Shown here in pieces: positions 24,507 through 32,048 of a stretch of DNA of 64,000 nt. Each line of letters begins with the position of its first letter. The stretch's first letter is position 1. The notes under the pieces were generated by a model. It was not told where the DNA came from, ran no database searches, and saw only the letters and a list, made by a program, of their open reading frames with translations. The DNA is from Alcanivorax sp. (GTDB lineage: Bacteria > Pseudomonadota > Gammaproteobacteria > Pseudomonadales > Alcanivoracaceae): the NCBI RefSeq assembly GCF_017794965.1, contig NZ_CP051240.1, positions 2,604,001 through 2,668,000 on the forward strand, read 5' to 3'. Both the position numbers and the translations under genes were made by a program.

Positions 24507-26213
24507 ATGACGTCTCAGAACATCCCTTTTAGCGGCCTCCCTTTGCGGCTGGTACGCCAAGAGCTACTGACACAGGATGAAGCACGTTCCGCTATCGAGC
24601 AGGCAAAGAAGGATCGTATCAGCCTGATCCAGCATCTTGTGGCAAACGGCAAGGTTCCCTCTGTATCCCTTGCCTGTGCTGCCGCTGACGAGTTTGGTGA
24701 CCCGGTTCTCGATCTCTCAGCCTTCTCTCGGGACAGCCTGATCAAGGATCTTGTCGACCCCAAGCTGATCACCAAACACCACGTTCTTCCGCTTTTCCGA
24801 CGTGGCAGCCGTCTCTTTGTGGCGGTATCCGACCCGACCAACCTGCCCGCTCTTGAGGAAATCCGCTTCAATACCGGCCTCAATATCGAGACGGTGATTG
24901 TTCAGGAAGACAAGCTAACCCAATGGATCGACAACCTGGAATCCGAGGCCGAGGGTTCCGCCTTCGAAGATCTGGATGATGGTCTCGACGATCTGGATGT
25001 CTCAGCGGCCGAGGACAAGAATGATGAAACCCAGTCTGGCTCGGATGATGCCCCCATTGTTCGCTTCGTAAACAAGCTGCTGCTGGATGCAATCAAGGGC
25101 GGGGCATCGGATCTCCATTTCGAGCCCTATGAAAAAACATACCGGGTGCGTTTCCGTCAGGATGGCATCCTTCAGACTGTCTCCAAGCCGCCGATCAATA
25201 TCGCCAGCAAACTATCCGCGCGCCTCAAGGTCATGTCCCGACTGGATATTTCCGAGCGACGAGTCCCGCAGGATGGGCGAATCAAGCTGAAAATTTCCAA
25301 GACCCGGGCCATCGATTTCCGGGTGAATACCTGCCCCACCCTGTTTGGCGAAAAGATCGTATTGCGGATCCTGGACCCGGAGTCCGCCAAAATGGGAATT
25401 GATGCTCTGGGCTATGAAGACGATCAGAAACAGCTGTATATGGATGCCCTGCACAAACCCCAGGGGATGATTCTGGTCACCGGACCCACCGGCTCCGGCA
25501 AGACCGTCTCCCTGTATACCGGGGTGAATATCCTCAACACACCGGAGCGCAACATATCCACCGCCGAAGACCCGGTGGAAATCAATCTGGATGGCATCAA
25601 TCAGGTCAATGTGAATCCCAAGCAAGGCATGGACTTCTCCGCAGCGCTACGCGCCTTCCTGCGGCAGGACCCCGATATCATCTTGGTGGGGGAGATTCGA
25701 GATCTGGAGACAGCCAATATCGCCATCAAGGCCGCCCAGACAGGACACCTGGTATTATCTACCCTGCATACCAACAGCGCCCCGGAGACCCTCACCCGTT
25801 TGCGGAACATGGGGGTGCCTTCCTTCAACATTGCTACCTCCGTTATTTTGATCATTGCACAGCGTCTTGCCCGCCGACTCTGCGAACACTGCAAGACGTC
25901 AGTGGACATACCCGAAACTTCTCTCCGTGAGATGGGCTTCACTGACGAAGATATCCAGTCCGGTTTTACTGTCTACGGCCCTCAGGGTTGTGACAGATGC
26001 AAGAATGGGTACAAGGGGCGAGTGGGGATCTACGAGGTCGTCAAGATCACTGACGGCATTTCCCGAATCATCATGGAAGAAGGCAACTCACTGGAAATTG
26101 GCGACCAGTGCCGCAAAGATGGTTTTAACGACCTGTACCGTTCAGGTCTTGTAAAAGTGATGCATGGCGTGACCAGTCTGGAAGAAGTCAGCCGTGTAAC
26201 GAGTGGACATTGA
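24507..26213 (+). CDS. pilB: Type IV pilus assembly ATPase
   Basis: Cytosolic hexameric ATPase that drives pilus extension. 568 aa from the ATG at 24507; the frame is open to a TTG at 24465, which has less support. The N-terminal MshEN-like region (LRLVRQELLTQDEARSAIEQ) is followed by the ATPase core with Walker A GPTGSGKT at about residue 326, the Asp box PERNISTAEDPVEI, Walker B DIILVGEIRDLET and the His box TGHLVLSTLHTN. Four zinc-binding cysteines lie in CEHCKTS and CDRCKNGYKG. Divergent from the pilins and followed by pilC and pilD, as in Pseudomonas. Confidence 0.96.
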   Translation: MTSQNIPFSGLPLRLVRQELLTQDEARSAIEQAKKDRISLIQHLVANGKVPSVSLACAAADEFGDPVLDLSAFSRDSLIKDLVDPKLITKHHVLPLFRRGSRLFVAVSDPTNLPALEEIRFNTGLNIETVIVQEDKLTQWIDNLESEAEGSAFEDLDDGLDDLDVSAAEDKNDETQSGSDDAPIVRFVNKLLLDAIKGGASDLHFEPYEKTYRVRFRQDGILQTVSKPPINIASKLSARLKVMSRLDISERRVPQDGRIKLKISKTRAIDFRVNTCPTLFGEKIVLRILDPESAKMGIDALGYEDDQKQLYMDALHKPQGMILVTGPTGSGKTVSLYTGVNILNTPERNISTAEDPVEINLDGINQVNVNPKQGMDFSAALRAFLRQDPDIILVGEIRDLETANIAIKAAQTGHLVLSTLHTNSAPETLTRLRNMGVPSFNIATSVILIIAQRLARRLCEHCKTSVDIPETSLREMGFTDEDIQSGFTVYGPQGCDRCKNGYKGRVGIYEVVKITDGISRIIMEEGNSLEIGDQCRKDGFNDLYRSGLVKVMHGVTSLEEVSRVTSGH

Positions 26214-26215
26214 TT

Positions 26216-27439
26216 ATGGCCAGTAAACCAGCACAACAAAACGTCACCTTTCTCTATGAAGGGACTGATCGCAGGGGAACCCGCGTCAAGGGCGAAACCA
26301 CCGGCAAGGCACCGTCCATTGTCCGCGCTGAACTGCGCAAGCAGGGGATTGATGCCAAGAAGGTCGTTCGAAAACGGGAAATCAAGATCGGTGGTGATAA
26401 AAAGATCAAAAGCATTGATATCACCATCTTTACCCGTCAGATGGCTACCATGATGCGTGCGGGGGTGCCTTTGGTACAGGCCTTCGAAATTGTTGCTGAC
26501 GGCCTTGAAAACCCGTCGATGAAGAAGGTGGTTCTTCAACTGAAAATGGATGTGGAAGCGGGCGGCAACTTTGCCAGTGCCCTGCAGAAACACCCCGATC
26601 AGTTTGACGACCTCTACTGCAGCCTGATTGATGCCGGCGAGCAATCCGGTGCACTGGAAACCATGCTGGACCGGGTAGCGATCTACAAGGAAAAAAGTGA
26701 AGCTCTGAAGCAGAAGATCAAGAAAGCCATGAAGTACCCCATGTTCGTGGTTTCGGCAGCAGTTATCGTTACCGCCATCCTGCTGATCAAGGTGGTACCG
26801 GTGTTTGAGGAACTGTTTGCGGGTTTTGGCGCGGAATTGCCCGCCTTTACCCAGTTTGTTATCGGCCTATCTCGCGGCCTTCAGGCACACTTCCTTCTCA
26901 TTGTCTTATTGTTTGTCGGCTTCATCGTCGGTTTTACCCAATTAAAAAAGCGCTCTCAGGCATTTGCAGATGCAATAGACCGGTTATTGCTGAGACTGCC
27001 CATCGTTGGCGATCTGACGTTTAAATCAACCATCGCGCGTTATGCACGCACGCTTTCCACAACATTTTCAGCTGGTGTGCCGTTAATCGAGGCATTGGAA
27101 ACCTGTGCTGGTGCCACCGGCAACGTGGTTTACCGAAATGCAGTATTGCAAGTGAAGGATGATGTAGCGACAGGGCAGCAACTTCAGTTTGCCATGCGCT
27201 CCACCGGTGTTTTTCCTGCCATGGCCTTACAGATGACCGCCATCGGTGAAGAGTCCGGTGCTCTGGATGCTATGCTGGAAAAAGTCGCCATCTATTACGA
27301 GGAAGAAGTGGACAATGCTGTTGATGGCCTTACGAGCATGATGGAGCCAATGATTATGGCCGTGCTGGGTGTTGTCATCGGTGGCCTCCTCGTCGCCATG
27401 TACATGCCGATCTTCCAGATGGGTAACGTTGTAGGCTAA
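26216..27439 (+). CDS. pilC: Type IV pilus inner-membrane platform protein
   Basis: Inner-membrane platform that couples PilB to pilin addition. 407 aa with two homologous T2SSF/GspF domains, about residues 70-195 and 275-395. Each starts with the family pattern (FTRQMATMMRAGVPLVQAFE; YARTLSTTFSAGVPLIEALE) and is followed by membrane helices such as MFVVSAAVIVTAILLIKVVP and MAVLGVVIGGLLVAMYMPIF. I start at the ATG at 26216, two bases after pilB; an in-frame TTG at 26210 overlaps pilB. Same operon as pilB and pilD. Confidence 0.95.
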   Translation: MASKPAQQNVTFLYEGTDRRGTRVKGETTGKAPSIVRAELRKQGIDAKKVVRKREIKIGGDKKIKSIDITIFTRQMATMMRAGVPLVQAFEIVADGLENPSMKKVVLQLKMDVEAGGNFASALQKHPDQFDDLYCSLIDAGEQSGALETMLDRVAIYKEKSEALKQKIKKAMKYPMFVVSAAVIVTAILLIKVVPVFEELFAGFGAELPAFTQFVIGLSRGLQAHFLLIVLLFVGFIVGFTQLKKRSQAFADAIDRLLLRLPIVGDLTFKSTIARYARTLSTTFSAGVPLIEALETCAGATGNVVYRNAVLQVKDDVATGQQLQFAMRSTGVFPAMALQMTAIGEESGALDAMLEKVAIYYEEEVDNAVDGLTSMMEPMIMAVLGVVIGGLLVAMYMPIFQMGNVVG

Positions 27440-27444
27440 TTCTC

Positions 27445-28320
27445 TTGAGTGAAATACTGAACCTTCTTGAAGCAAGCCCAACCGTTCTGGTTGGGCTTTG
27501 TATTGTTCTGGGGCTGCTGGTGGGCAGCTTTCTGAATGTGGTGATCTACCGGCTTCCGGAGATGATGCAGCGGGAATGGCGTGCGGAAGCGCGGGAAATT
27601 CTCGAACTGCCGGACGAGGGCGCTCAGCCGATCTTCAATCTGGTCACGCCGCGGTCGCGCTGCCCCAAGTGCGGCCATGCCATTGCCTGGTACGAGAATG
27701 TGCCGGTGGTGAGCTGGCTGCTGCTGGGTGGCAAGTGCAAGGACTGCAAGACCCCGATCAGCAAGCGCTACCCACTTATTGAGATTGTGAGTGGTGTGCT
27801 GGCTGGCGTTTGTGCCTGGCACTTCGGTTATGGTGGCTGGCTGGTCTTTACCCTGTTTGCCTCATGGCTGCTGCTGGCTGCGGCCATGATTGATGCCGAC
27901 ACTACCCTGCTGCCGGACTCCATGACCCTGCTGCTGCTGTGGGCAGGCTTGCTGGCCGCCCTGCTGGGGGTGTCGCCGGTATCGCTGCAGGATGCCGTGA
28001 TCGGCGCCATGGCGGGCTATCTGTCCCTGTGGAGCGTGTACTGGCTGTTCAAGCTCATGACCGGCAAGGAAGGCATGGGCTTTGGTGACTTCAAGCTGCT
28101 GGCCGCCCTGGGGGCTTTTGTGGGCTGGCAGTATCTGCCGCTGATCATCCTGCTCTCTTCCGTGGTCGGGTTGGTGTTTGCGGTGGGGGGCATGCTGCTT
28201 GGCGGCGAAAAACGCGTGCAGATCCCGTTCGGCCCCTACCTGGCCACCGCCGGCTGGATCGCCCTGCTGTGGGGCGATACCATCGTCACTTCGTACCTGG
28301 AAATGTACAAGCTCAGTTAA
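27445..28320 (+). CDS. pilD: Type IV prepilin peptidase and N-methyltransferase
   Basis: Membrane aspartyl protease that cuts prepilin leaders and methylates the new N-terminal Phe. 291 aa, about eight helices. The N-terminal cytoplasmic loop has the zinc tetracysteine CPKC and CKDC; the catalytic aspartates lie in AMIDADTTLLPD and GMGFGDFKLLAALGA. LVGSFLNVVIYRLP near the start is also typical. The start is TTG at 27445, five bases after pilC. The TAA stop codon lies inside a heptad array. It should process both pilins here and any type II pseudopilins elsewhere. Confidence 0.95.
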   Translation: MSEILNLLEASPTVLVGLCIVLGLLVGSFLNVVIYRLPEMMQREWRAEAREILELPDEGAQPIFNLVTPRSRCPKCGHAIAWYENVPVVSWLLLGGKCKDCKTPISKRYPLIEIVSGVLAGVCAWHFGYGGWLVFTLFASWLLLAAAMIDADTTLLPDSMTLLLLWAGLLAALLGVSPVSLQDAVIGAMAGYLSLWSVYWLFKLMTGKEGMGFGDFKLLAALGAFVGWQYLPLIILLSSVVGLVFAVGGMLLGGEKRVQIPFGPYLATAGWIALLWGDTIVTSYLEMYKLS

Positions 28321-28349
28321 TAGTTAACAGTGAATAGTGAATAGCTAAA
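28315..28349 (+). repeat. Five heptads overlapping the pilD stop codon
   Basis: AGTTAAT, AGTTAAC, AGTGAAT, AGTGAAT and AGCTAAA run with a 7-bp period, and the first one contains the pilD TAA. The units carry TAA or TGA, which the period shifts through all three frames. The same sense-strand family follows rsmI. Confidence 0.85.
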
Positions 28350-28471
28350 ACCCTTCCCGTCTCGATGACAGGAAAAGGTTAACTTACCTCTATCAACTGC
28401 CAACCTCACTCAGGCGCTAATATAAACCAGCAGGCTTTAACTTCTTTCGGCCTGATTAGGAGACTCCAAAC

Positions 28472-29074
28472 GTGTTCGTAATCGGACTTACCGGTGGTAT
28501 TGGTAGCGGCAAGACCGCTGCTACGGATTACCTGACAACGCTGGGTGTCACTATCGTTGATGCGGATTTGGCATCGCGGGTGGTGGTGGAGCCGGGCAAA
28601 CCGGCGCTCAAGGCGATTGCCGAACGTTTCGGGGATCATGTGATTGCCGAGGATGGCTCTCTGGATCGCCGAGCCCTGCGTGAGATCGTGTTTGCTGATC
28701 CCGATGCTCTCAAGGCGTTGGAAGGCATTACCCACCCGGCCATCGGTCAGGAGCTGCGCAACCAGATTGCCGGCAGTAAATCCCCCTATACCGTTCTCGT
28801 TTCCCCCTTGCTGTTCGAGACCAGCCAGAAAGATCTGGTCCACCGCACTTTGGTGATTGATGCCCCTGCCGAGCTGCAGGTAAAGCGCACCATGGCCCGG
28901 GATCATGTGCCCGAGGAGCAGGTCGCCGCCATCATGAAAGCACAGCTGGAACGCACCAAGCGATTGGACCAGGCGGATGATGTGGTGGAGAACCATGGTT
29001 CGCTGGAAAAGCTGCATGACGAGTTGGATGCGCTGCACAAGCGCTATTTGGAGCTAGCCAGCAATCATTCTTAG
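28472..29074 (+). CDS. coaE: Dephospho-CoA kinase
   Basis: Last step of coenzyme A synthesis: phosphorylates the ribose 3'-OH of dephospho-CoA. 200 aa with the P-loop GLTGGIGSGKTAATD at the start, then DADLASRVVVEPG, LRNQIAGSKSPYTVLVSPLLFET and a C-terminal helical lid. The start is GTG at 28472. It follows pilD by 151 bp; the pilD-coaE-yacG order is shared by many gammaproteobacteria. Confidence 0.95.
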   Translation: MFVIGLTGGIGSGKTAATDYLTTLGVTIVDADLASRVVVEPGKPALKAIAERFGDHVIAEDGSLDRRALREIVFADPDALKALEGITHPAIGQELRNQIAGSKSPYTVLVSPLLFETSQKDLVHRTLVIDAPAELQVKRTMARDHVPEEQVAAIMKAQLERTKRLDQADDVVENHGSLEKLHDELDALHKRYLELASNHS

Positions 29075-29150
29075 GGTGGAAATGCCTCAGGCATCTCCAC
29101 CCGCCTGCACAACGGCGGAGATTGGCTCACGCCAATTTCCGCCCTACGAT
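29074..29150. repeat. Double-hairpin palindromic element after coaE
   Basis: Two near-perfect hairpins lie back to back: GGGTGGAAATGCC with GGCATCTCCACCC (29074-29103), and GGCGGAGATTGGC with GCCAATTTCCGCC (about 29114-29145). The outer ends TAGGGTGGAAAT and TTTCCGCCCTA are also complementary, so the whole unit is one larger palindrome. It starts at the last base of the coaE stop codon. It could act as a terminator or as a dispersed repeat; no second copy was found here. Confidence 0.6.
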
Positions 29151-29185
29151 ATTGATCCCAAAAGCGTTAAAATCCAGCCTTTCGC

Positions 29186-29206
29186 TGTCCACTATCAACT
29201 GTCAAC
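29186..29206 (+). repeat. Three heptads (TGTCAAC type)
   Basis: TGTCCAC, TATCAAC and TGTCAAC lie just 8 bp before the yacG start. It resembles the complement of the AGTTAAC family. Confidence 0.5.
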
Positions 29207-29214
29207 GGCCTCTC

Positions 29215-29403
29215 ATGACCGACAAGAAGACCACGCAGACCTACCCCTGTCCTCAATGCAAGACACTCACTCGCTGGGATAACAATCCCTGGCGGCCATT
29301 TTGTTGTGAGCGTTGCAAACTGATTGATCTGGGAGACTGGGCGGCGGAGCGCCATGCGATTCCGGGGGACCCGGAAATGCCTGGGGCAGATTTTGAGGAC
29401 TAG
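29215..29403 (+). CDS. yacG: DNA gyrase inhibitor YacG, zinc-binding
   Basis: Small zinc protein of 62 aa. The two zinc half-sites are CPQC and CERC (in FCCERCKLIDLGDWAAE), the standard YacG pattern; the acidic tail follows. In E. coli it binds GyrB and blocks gyrase. The start at 29215 is the ATG of MTDKKTTQTYPC; the longer upstream frame is non-coding repeat DNA. No strong ribosome site is visible ahead of it. Confidence 0.92.
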   Translation: MTDKKTTQTYPCPQCKTLTRWDNNPWRPFCCERCKLIDLGDWAAERHAIPGDPEMPGADFED

Positions 29404-29591
29404 GCCTCGCTCTCTTCTCTATGTATAACGTAGCGTAGCGGAGTAGCGCACGCAGTGCGGCCCCGAAGGGGTGAGCGTAGCGAATAACCCTGACTGCAGG
29501 CGATCCAAGCCTTGGCGAGGCATTCCTACTCATTAAATGCGCTTCTGGAATCCTTACCTCGCTTGGGCTCGGATCGCTTGCAGGCAAGCTC
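29404..29591. repeat. Repeat-rich gap with an imperfect REP pair
   Basis: The left part has GTAGCG-rich short repeats and the hairpin CCCCGAAGGGG. The right part is an imperfect inverted repeat of about 35 bp (from about 29504 with 29544-29595), ending in GCAAGCTCCTAC, a REP head read on the minus strand. The 52 bp at 29544-29595 recur at 60537-60588 with three mismatches. Confidence 0.6.
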
Positions 29592-30545
29592 CTACGGAGA
29601 AAGACGTGGCCAGAAGGCACGAATCCCTGCCACCCCCATCGCCCCATGCTCCCGGGCACGACTGATGTCCTCCGGCCCGACCCCGCCCAGCATGTAACAG
29701 GCCAACGGCTGGCCCGTGGCCCATTGCCCTGCCTTCTCCCAGCCCAGTGCAGGCTGGTCAGGGTGGGTGGCGGTGGGATTGACCGGGGACACCAGGGCGC
29801 TATCCAGGCCCAGCGATACCGCCTTGTCCAGCGCCTGTTGATGATGGCAGGCCGCACTCACCACACCACCGAAATCCGGGCGGCGATCACAGTCAACCAG
29901 CACCTGTCCGGGCAGATGCAATCCAAACACGCCTTCTGGAATACCGCCTGCCAAGCCTTTCGGCGAGTCCGCCCGCAGCCAGACTTTCAGCCCTTGGTCG
30001 GCACAGGCCCCAAGCACCGTGTCTCTGGCAGGGTGGTGGGTCCAGTTGCGCAGGTAGAGGCCCGTGCGGACCGGGTCTAGCTGCTTGATACCGGCCAGCA
30101 GTTGTTCCAGCGAAAAGCTATCAGGTGCAATGGCCAGCAGAGGAGGCAAGGTAATGGCCGTGACCACCGGCTGATTGGCCGCCGGAAACGTCAGGCCGGG
30201 TAGCTGCTCAAGAGTAAACCAGTCCACCTGCTGCCCTTCCCGTCCCACGGGGCTGCCCTGCCAGGCAGTCACATCACGAAAGTGCAGCGTCACATGCAGG
30301 TCGGGATACTGATGGGCTATCGTCATGAACGGGGAGGAATGGGAATCCTCCATTCCCAGCTCCTCATGGAGCTCACGGGCCAAGGCATCTGACAACGGCT
30401 CCCCCCCTTCCACCTTCCCTCCGGGAAACTCCCAACGTCCGCCCTGATGCTTGTTGTCCGGGCGCTTGCTCAAGCAGATGCGCCCATCTTCACCACGAAT
30501 GATGGCGGCGACAACGGTGATGGCGGGGGTCGGTTCGGTAGTCAT
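29592..30545 (-). CDS. Nudix hydrolase fused to a ThiE-like domain
   Basis: A 317-aa fusion. The N-terminal Nudix domain (about 8-130) has a complete Nudix box, GGKVEGGEPLSDALARELHE followed by ELGM, as in MutT, which hydrolyses 8-oxo-dGTP. The C-terminal domain (about 140-317) has the thiamine-phosphate-synthase fold: LYLRNWTHHPARD, VFGLHLPG, VSAACHHQQALDKAVSLGLD, ALVSPVNPTATHP and YMLGGVGPEDI. This architecture is common in Pseudomonas, where it is annotated MutT or Nudix family; whether the second domain is catalytic is not known. It stands alone between the repeat-rich yacG gap and argJ. Confidence 0.9.
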   Translation of the reverse strand: MTTEPTPAITVVAAIIRGEDGRICLSKRPDNKHQGGRWEFPGGKVEGGEPLSDALARELHEELGMEDSHSSPFMTIAHQYPDLHVTLHFRDVTAWQGSPVGREGQQVDWFTLEQLPGLTFPAANQPVVTAITLPPLLAIAPDSFSLEQLLAGIKQLDPVRTGLYLRNWTHHPARDTVLGACADQGLKVWLRADSPKGLAGGIPEGVFGLHLPGQVLVDCDRRPDFGGVVSAACHHQQALDKAVSLGLDSALVSPVNPTATHPDQPALGWEKAGQWATGQPLACYMLGGVGPEDISRAREHGAMGVAGIRAFWPRLSP

Positions 30546-30648
30546 GGGCGCCTTGTTCTTGTCTGATTATCAGGTAACACAGAGGCCATAGCTGTCAGTC
30601 TGCCAGAGTAACGAGCCATGTGGCGATCCACCCTGTACTGACGCACGG

Positions 30649-30673
30649 TTCGCGCCTCAAGCGGCGCTCCTAC
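30649..30673 (-). repeat. Single REP
   Basis: Minus strand GTAGGAG, then the stem-loop CGCCGCTTGAGGCG and a CGAA tail. It lies between argJ and the Nudix gene. Confidence 0.6.
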
Positions 30674-30686
30674 AGCGCGCCGCGCA

Positions 30687-30711
30687 GGCGTCAGGCCTCT
30701 GGCATCAGGCG
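30687..30711 (-). repeat. Heptads after argJ
   Basis: On the argJ sense strand the units are GCCTGAT, GCCAGAG and GCCTGAC plus part of a fourth, beginning 6 bp after the argJ stop codon. Two of the units contain TGA. Confidence 0.7.
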
Positions 30712-30717
30712 TTTTGC

Positions 30718-31920
30718 TTACGTCCTGTATTCCGCGTTGATTTTCACGTAGTCGTAGCTGAAGTCGCAGGTCCAGACGGTGCATTCACCGGTGCCCGCGG
30801 AAAGGTCCGCACGGATCACGATTTCCGGCTTTTCCATGACGGCCGCGCCATCCGCTTCCTGGTAGCTCTCGGCTACGCCGCCCTGCTCCACCAAGAGCAC
30901 ATCGCCCAGCCAGACATTCACCTTGTCCACATCCAGTTCAGCAATGGGAGCCCGGCCAATGGCTCCCAGAATACGGCCCCAGTTGGGATCTGACGCAAAC
31001 AGGGCCGTTTTTACCAGAGGGGAATGGGCAATGGTTTCTGCCACCACGCGGGCGTCATTATCAGAGGCGGCACCTGTGATTGTGATTTCCACAAACTTGG
31101 TGGCACCTTCACCGTCACGCACCAGTGCCTGAGCCAGCTCCACAAACACGGATTCCAGCGCATCGAACAACACCTGGCTGCGATCATCCAGTGCGGTTAT
31201 CTCGTCCATTTTCGCCTGTGCGGTGCTGATCAGCATGCAGGCGTCATTGGTGGAGGTATCGCCATCCACCGTCACTCGATTGAAGGACTTGTCCGCCAGT
31301 GCTTTTACCCACTGATCCAGCAGCGGCTTGGCAATCGGCGCGTCAGTGGCGATATAACCCAGCATGGTGGCCATGTTCGGCTTGATCATGCCGGAGCCTT
31401 TGGACATACCCGTAATCGTCACCGGCACACCGTCAATTTCCACCCGGCGGCTGGCCACCTTCGGGTAGGTATCGGTAGTCATAATGCCTTCCGATGCCCT
31501 GCCCCAATGATGCTCATCCAGTTCGCCAAGTGCTGCGGGAATCCCTTTCGCGAAAGCCTCCAGAGGGAACTGCTCACCAATCACCCCGGTGGAATACGGC
31601 AGGATTTCCTCTTCCCGGCAGCCCGTCTCCTCGGCCAGCAGCTTGCAGCTGGCCAGGCAGTTTTCCATGCCCTTCTTGCCGGTACCCGCATTGGCATATC
31701 CGGTATTGATCATCAGGTACTTGGGGGTGGTTTGTGCCAGACGCGCCTTTGCCACTTGTACCGGCGCGGCACAAAAACGGTTCAACGTAAACACGCCGCT
31801 GACACGGGCCTCATCCGCCAATTCCAGAATCACCAGATCCTTGCGATTGGCTTTCTTGATACCCGCTTCTACAGCGGCAAGCCGAATACCGGGAACCGGC
31901 AACCACTCTGTTTGTGTCAT
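30718..31920 (-). CDS. argJ: Glutamate N-acetyltransferase / amino-acid acetyltransferase
   Basis: Ornithine acetyltransferase of arginine synthesis, which recycles the acetyl group from N-acetylornithine to glutamate. 400 aa. The precursor cuts itself before the nucleophilic Thr of NMATMLGY; SKGSGMIKPNMATMLGY, VTVDGDTSTNDACML and GRILGAIGRA are the family motifs. GAGGA seven bases before the ATG at 31920 sets the start; a longer frame to 31995 runs into the repeats. Whether it is mono- or bifunctional cannot be told here. Confidence 0.95.
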   Translation of the reverse strand: MTQTEWLPVPGIRLAAVEAGIKKANRKDLVILELADEARVSGVFTLNRFCAAPVQVAKARLAQTTPKYLMINTGYANAGTGKKGMENCLASCKLLAEETGCREEEILPYSTGVIGEQFPLEAFAKGIPAALGELDEHHWGRASEGIMTTDTYPKVASRRVEIDGVPVTITGMSKGSGMIKPNMATMLGYIATDAPIAKPLLDQWVKALADKSFNRVTVDGDTSTNDACMLISTAQAKMDEITALDDRSQVLFDALESVFVELAQALVRDGEGATKFVEITITGAASDNDARVVAETIAHSPLVKTALFASDPNWGRILGAIGRAPIAELDVDKVNVWLGDVLLVEQGGVAESYQEADGAAVMEKPEIVIRADLSAGTGECTVWTCDFSYDYVKINAEYRT

Positions 31921-31939
31921 AACCATTTCCTCAAAAAAG

Positions 31940-31970
31940 CAGCTGACAGCTATCAGCCGCCAGCTGCCAG
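31940..31970. repeat. Heptads (CAGCNNN) upstream of argJ
   Basis: CAGCTGA, CAGCTAT, CAGCCGC, CAGCTGC and CAG with a 7-bp period, lying between the argJ ribosome site and the secA terminator. Confidence 0.7.
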
Positions 31971-31981
31971 ACAAAACAAAG

Positions 31982-32008
31982 AAAAGCACCGGCATTACCG
32001 GTGCTTTT
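31982..32008 (-). terminator. secA terminator
   Basis: AAAAGCACCGG pairs with CCGGTGCTTTT around CATTA, about 40 bp after the secA stop. T-runs lie on both strands. Confidence 0.85.
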
Positions 32009-32020
32009 ATCTTTACTCAC

Positions 32021-32047
32021 AGCTGAAAGCTCATAGCTCGAAGCTGG
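32021..32047 (-). repeat. Heptads directly after secA
   Basis: Forward AGCTGAA, AGCTCAT, AGCTCGA and AGCTGG end one base from the secA stop codon. On the secA sense strand it contains AGCTATG, the unit of the 12-copy array after ampE. Confidence 0.8.
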
Positions 32048-32048
32048 T

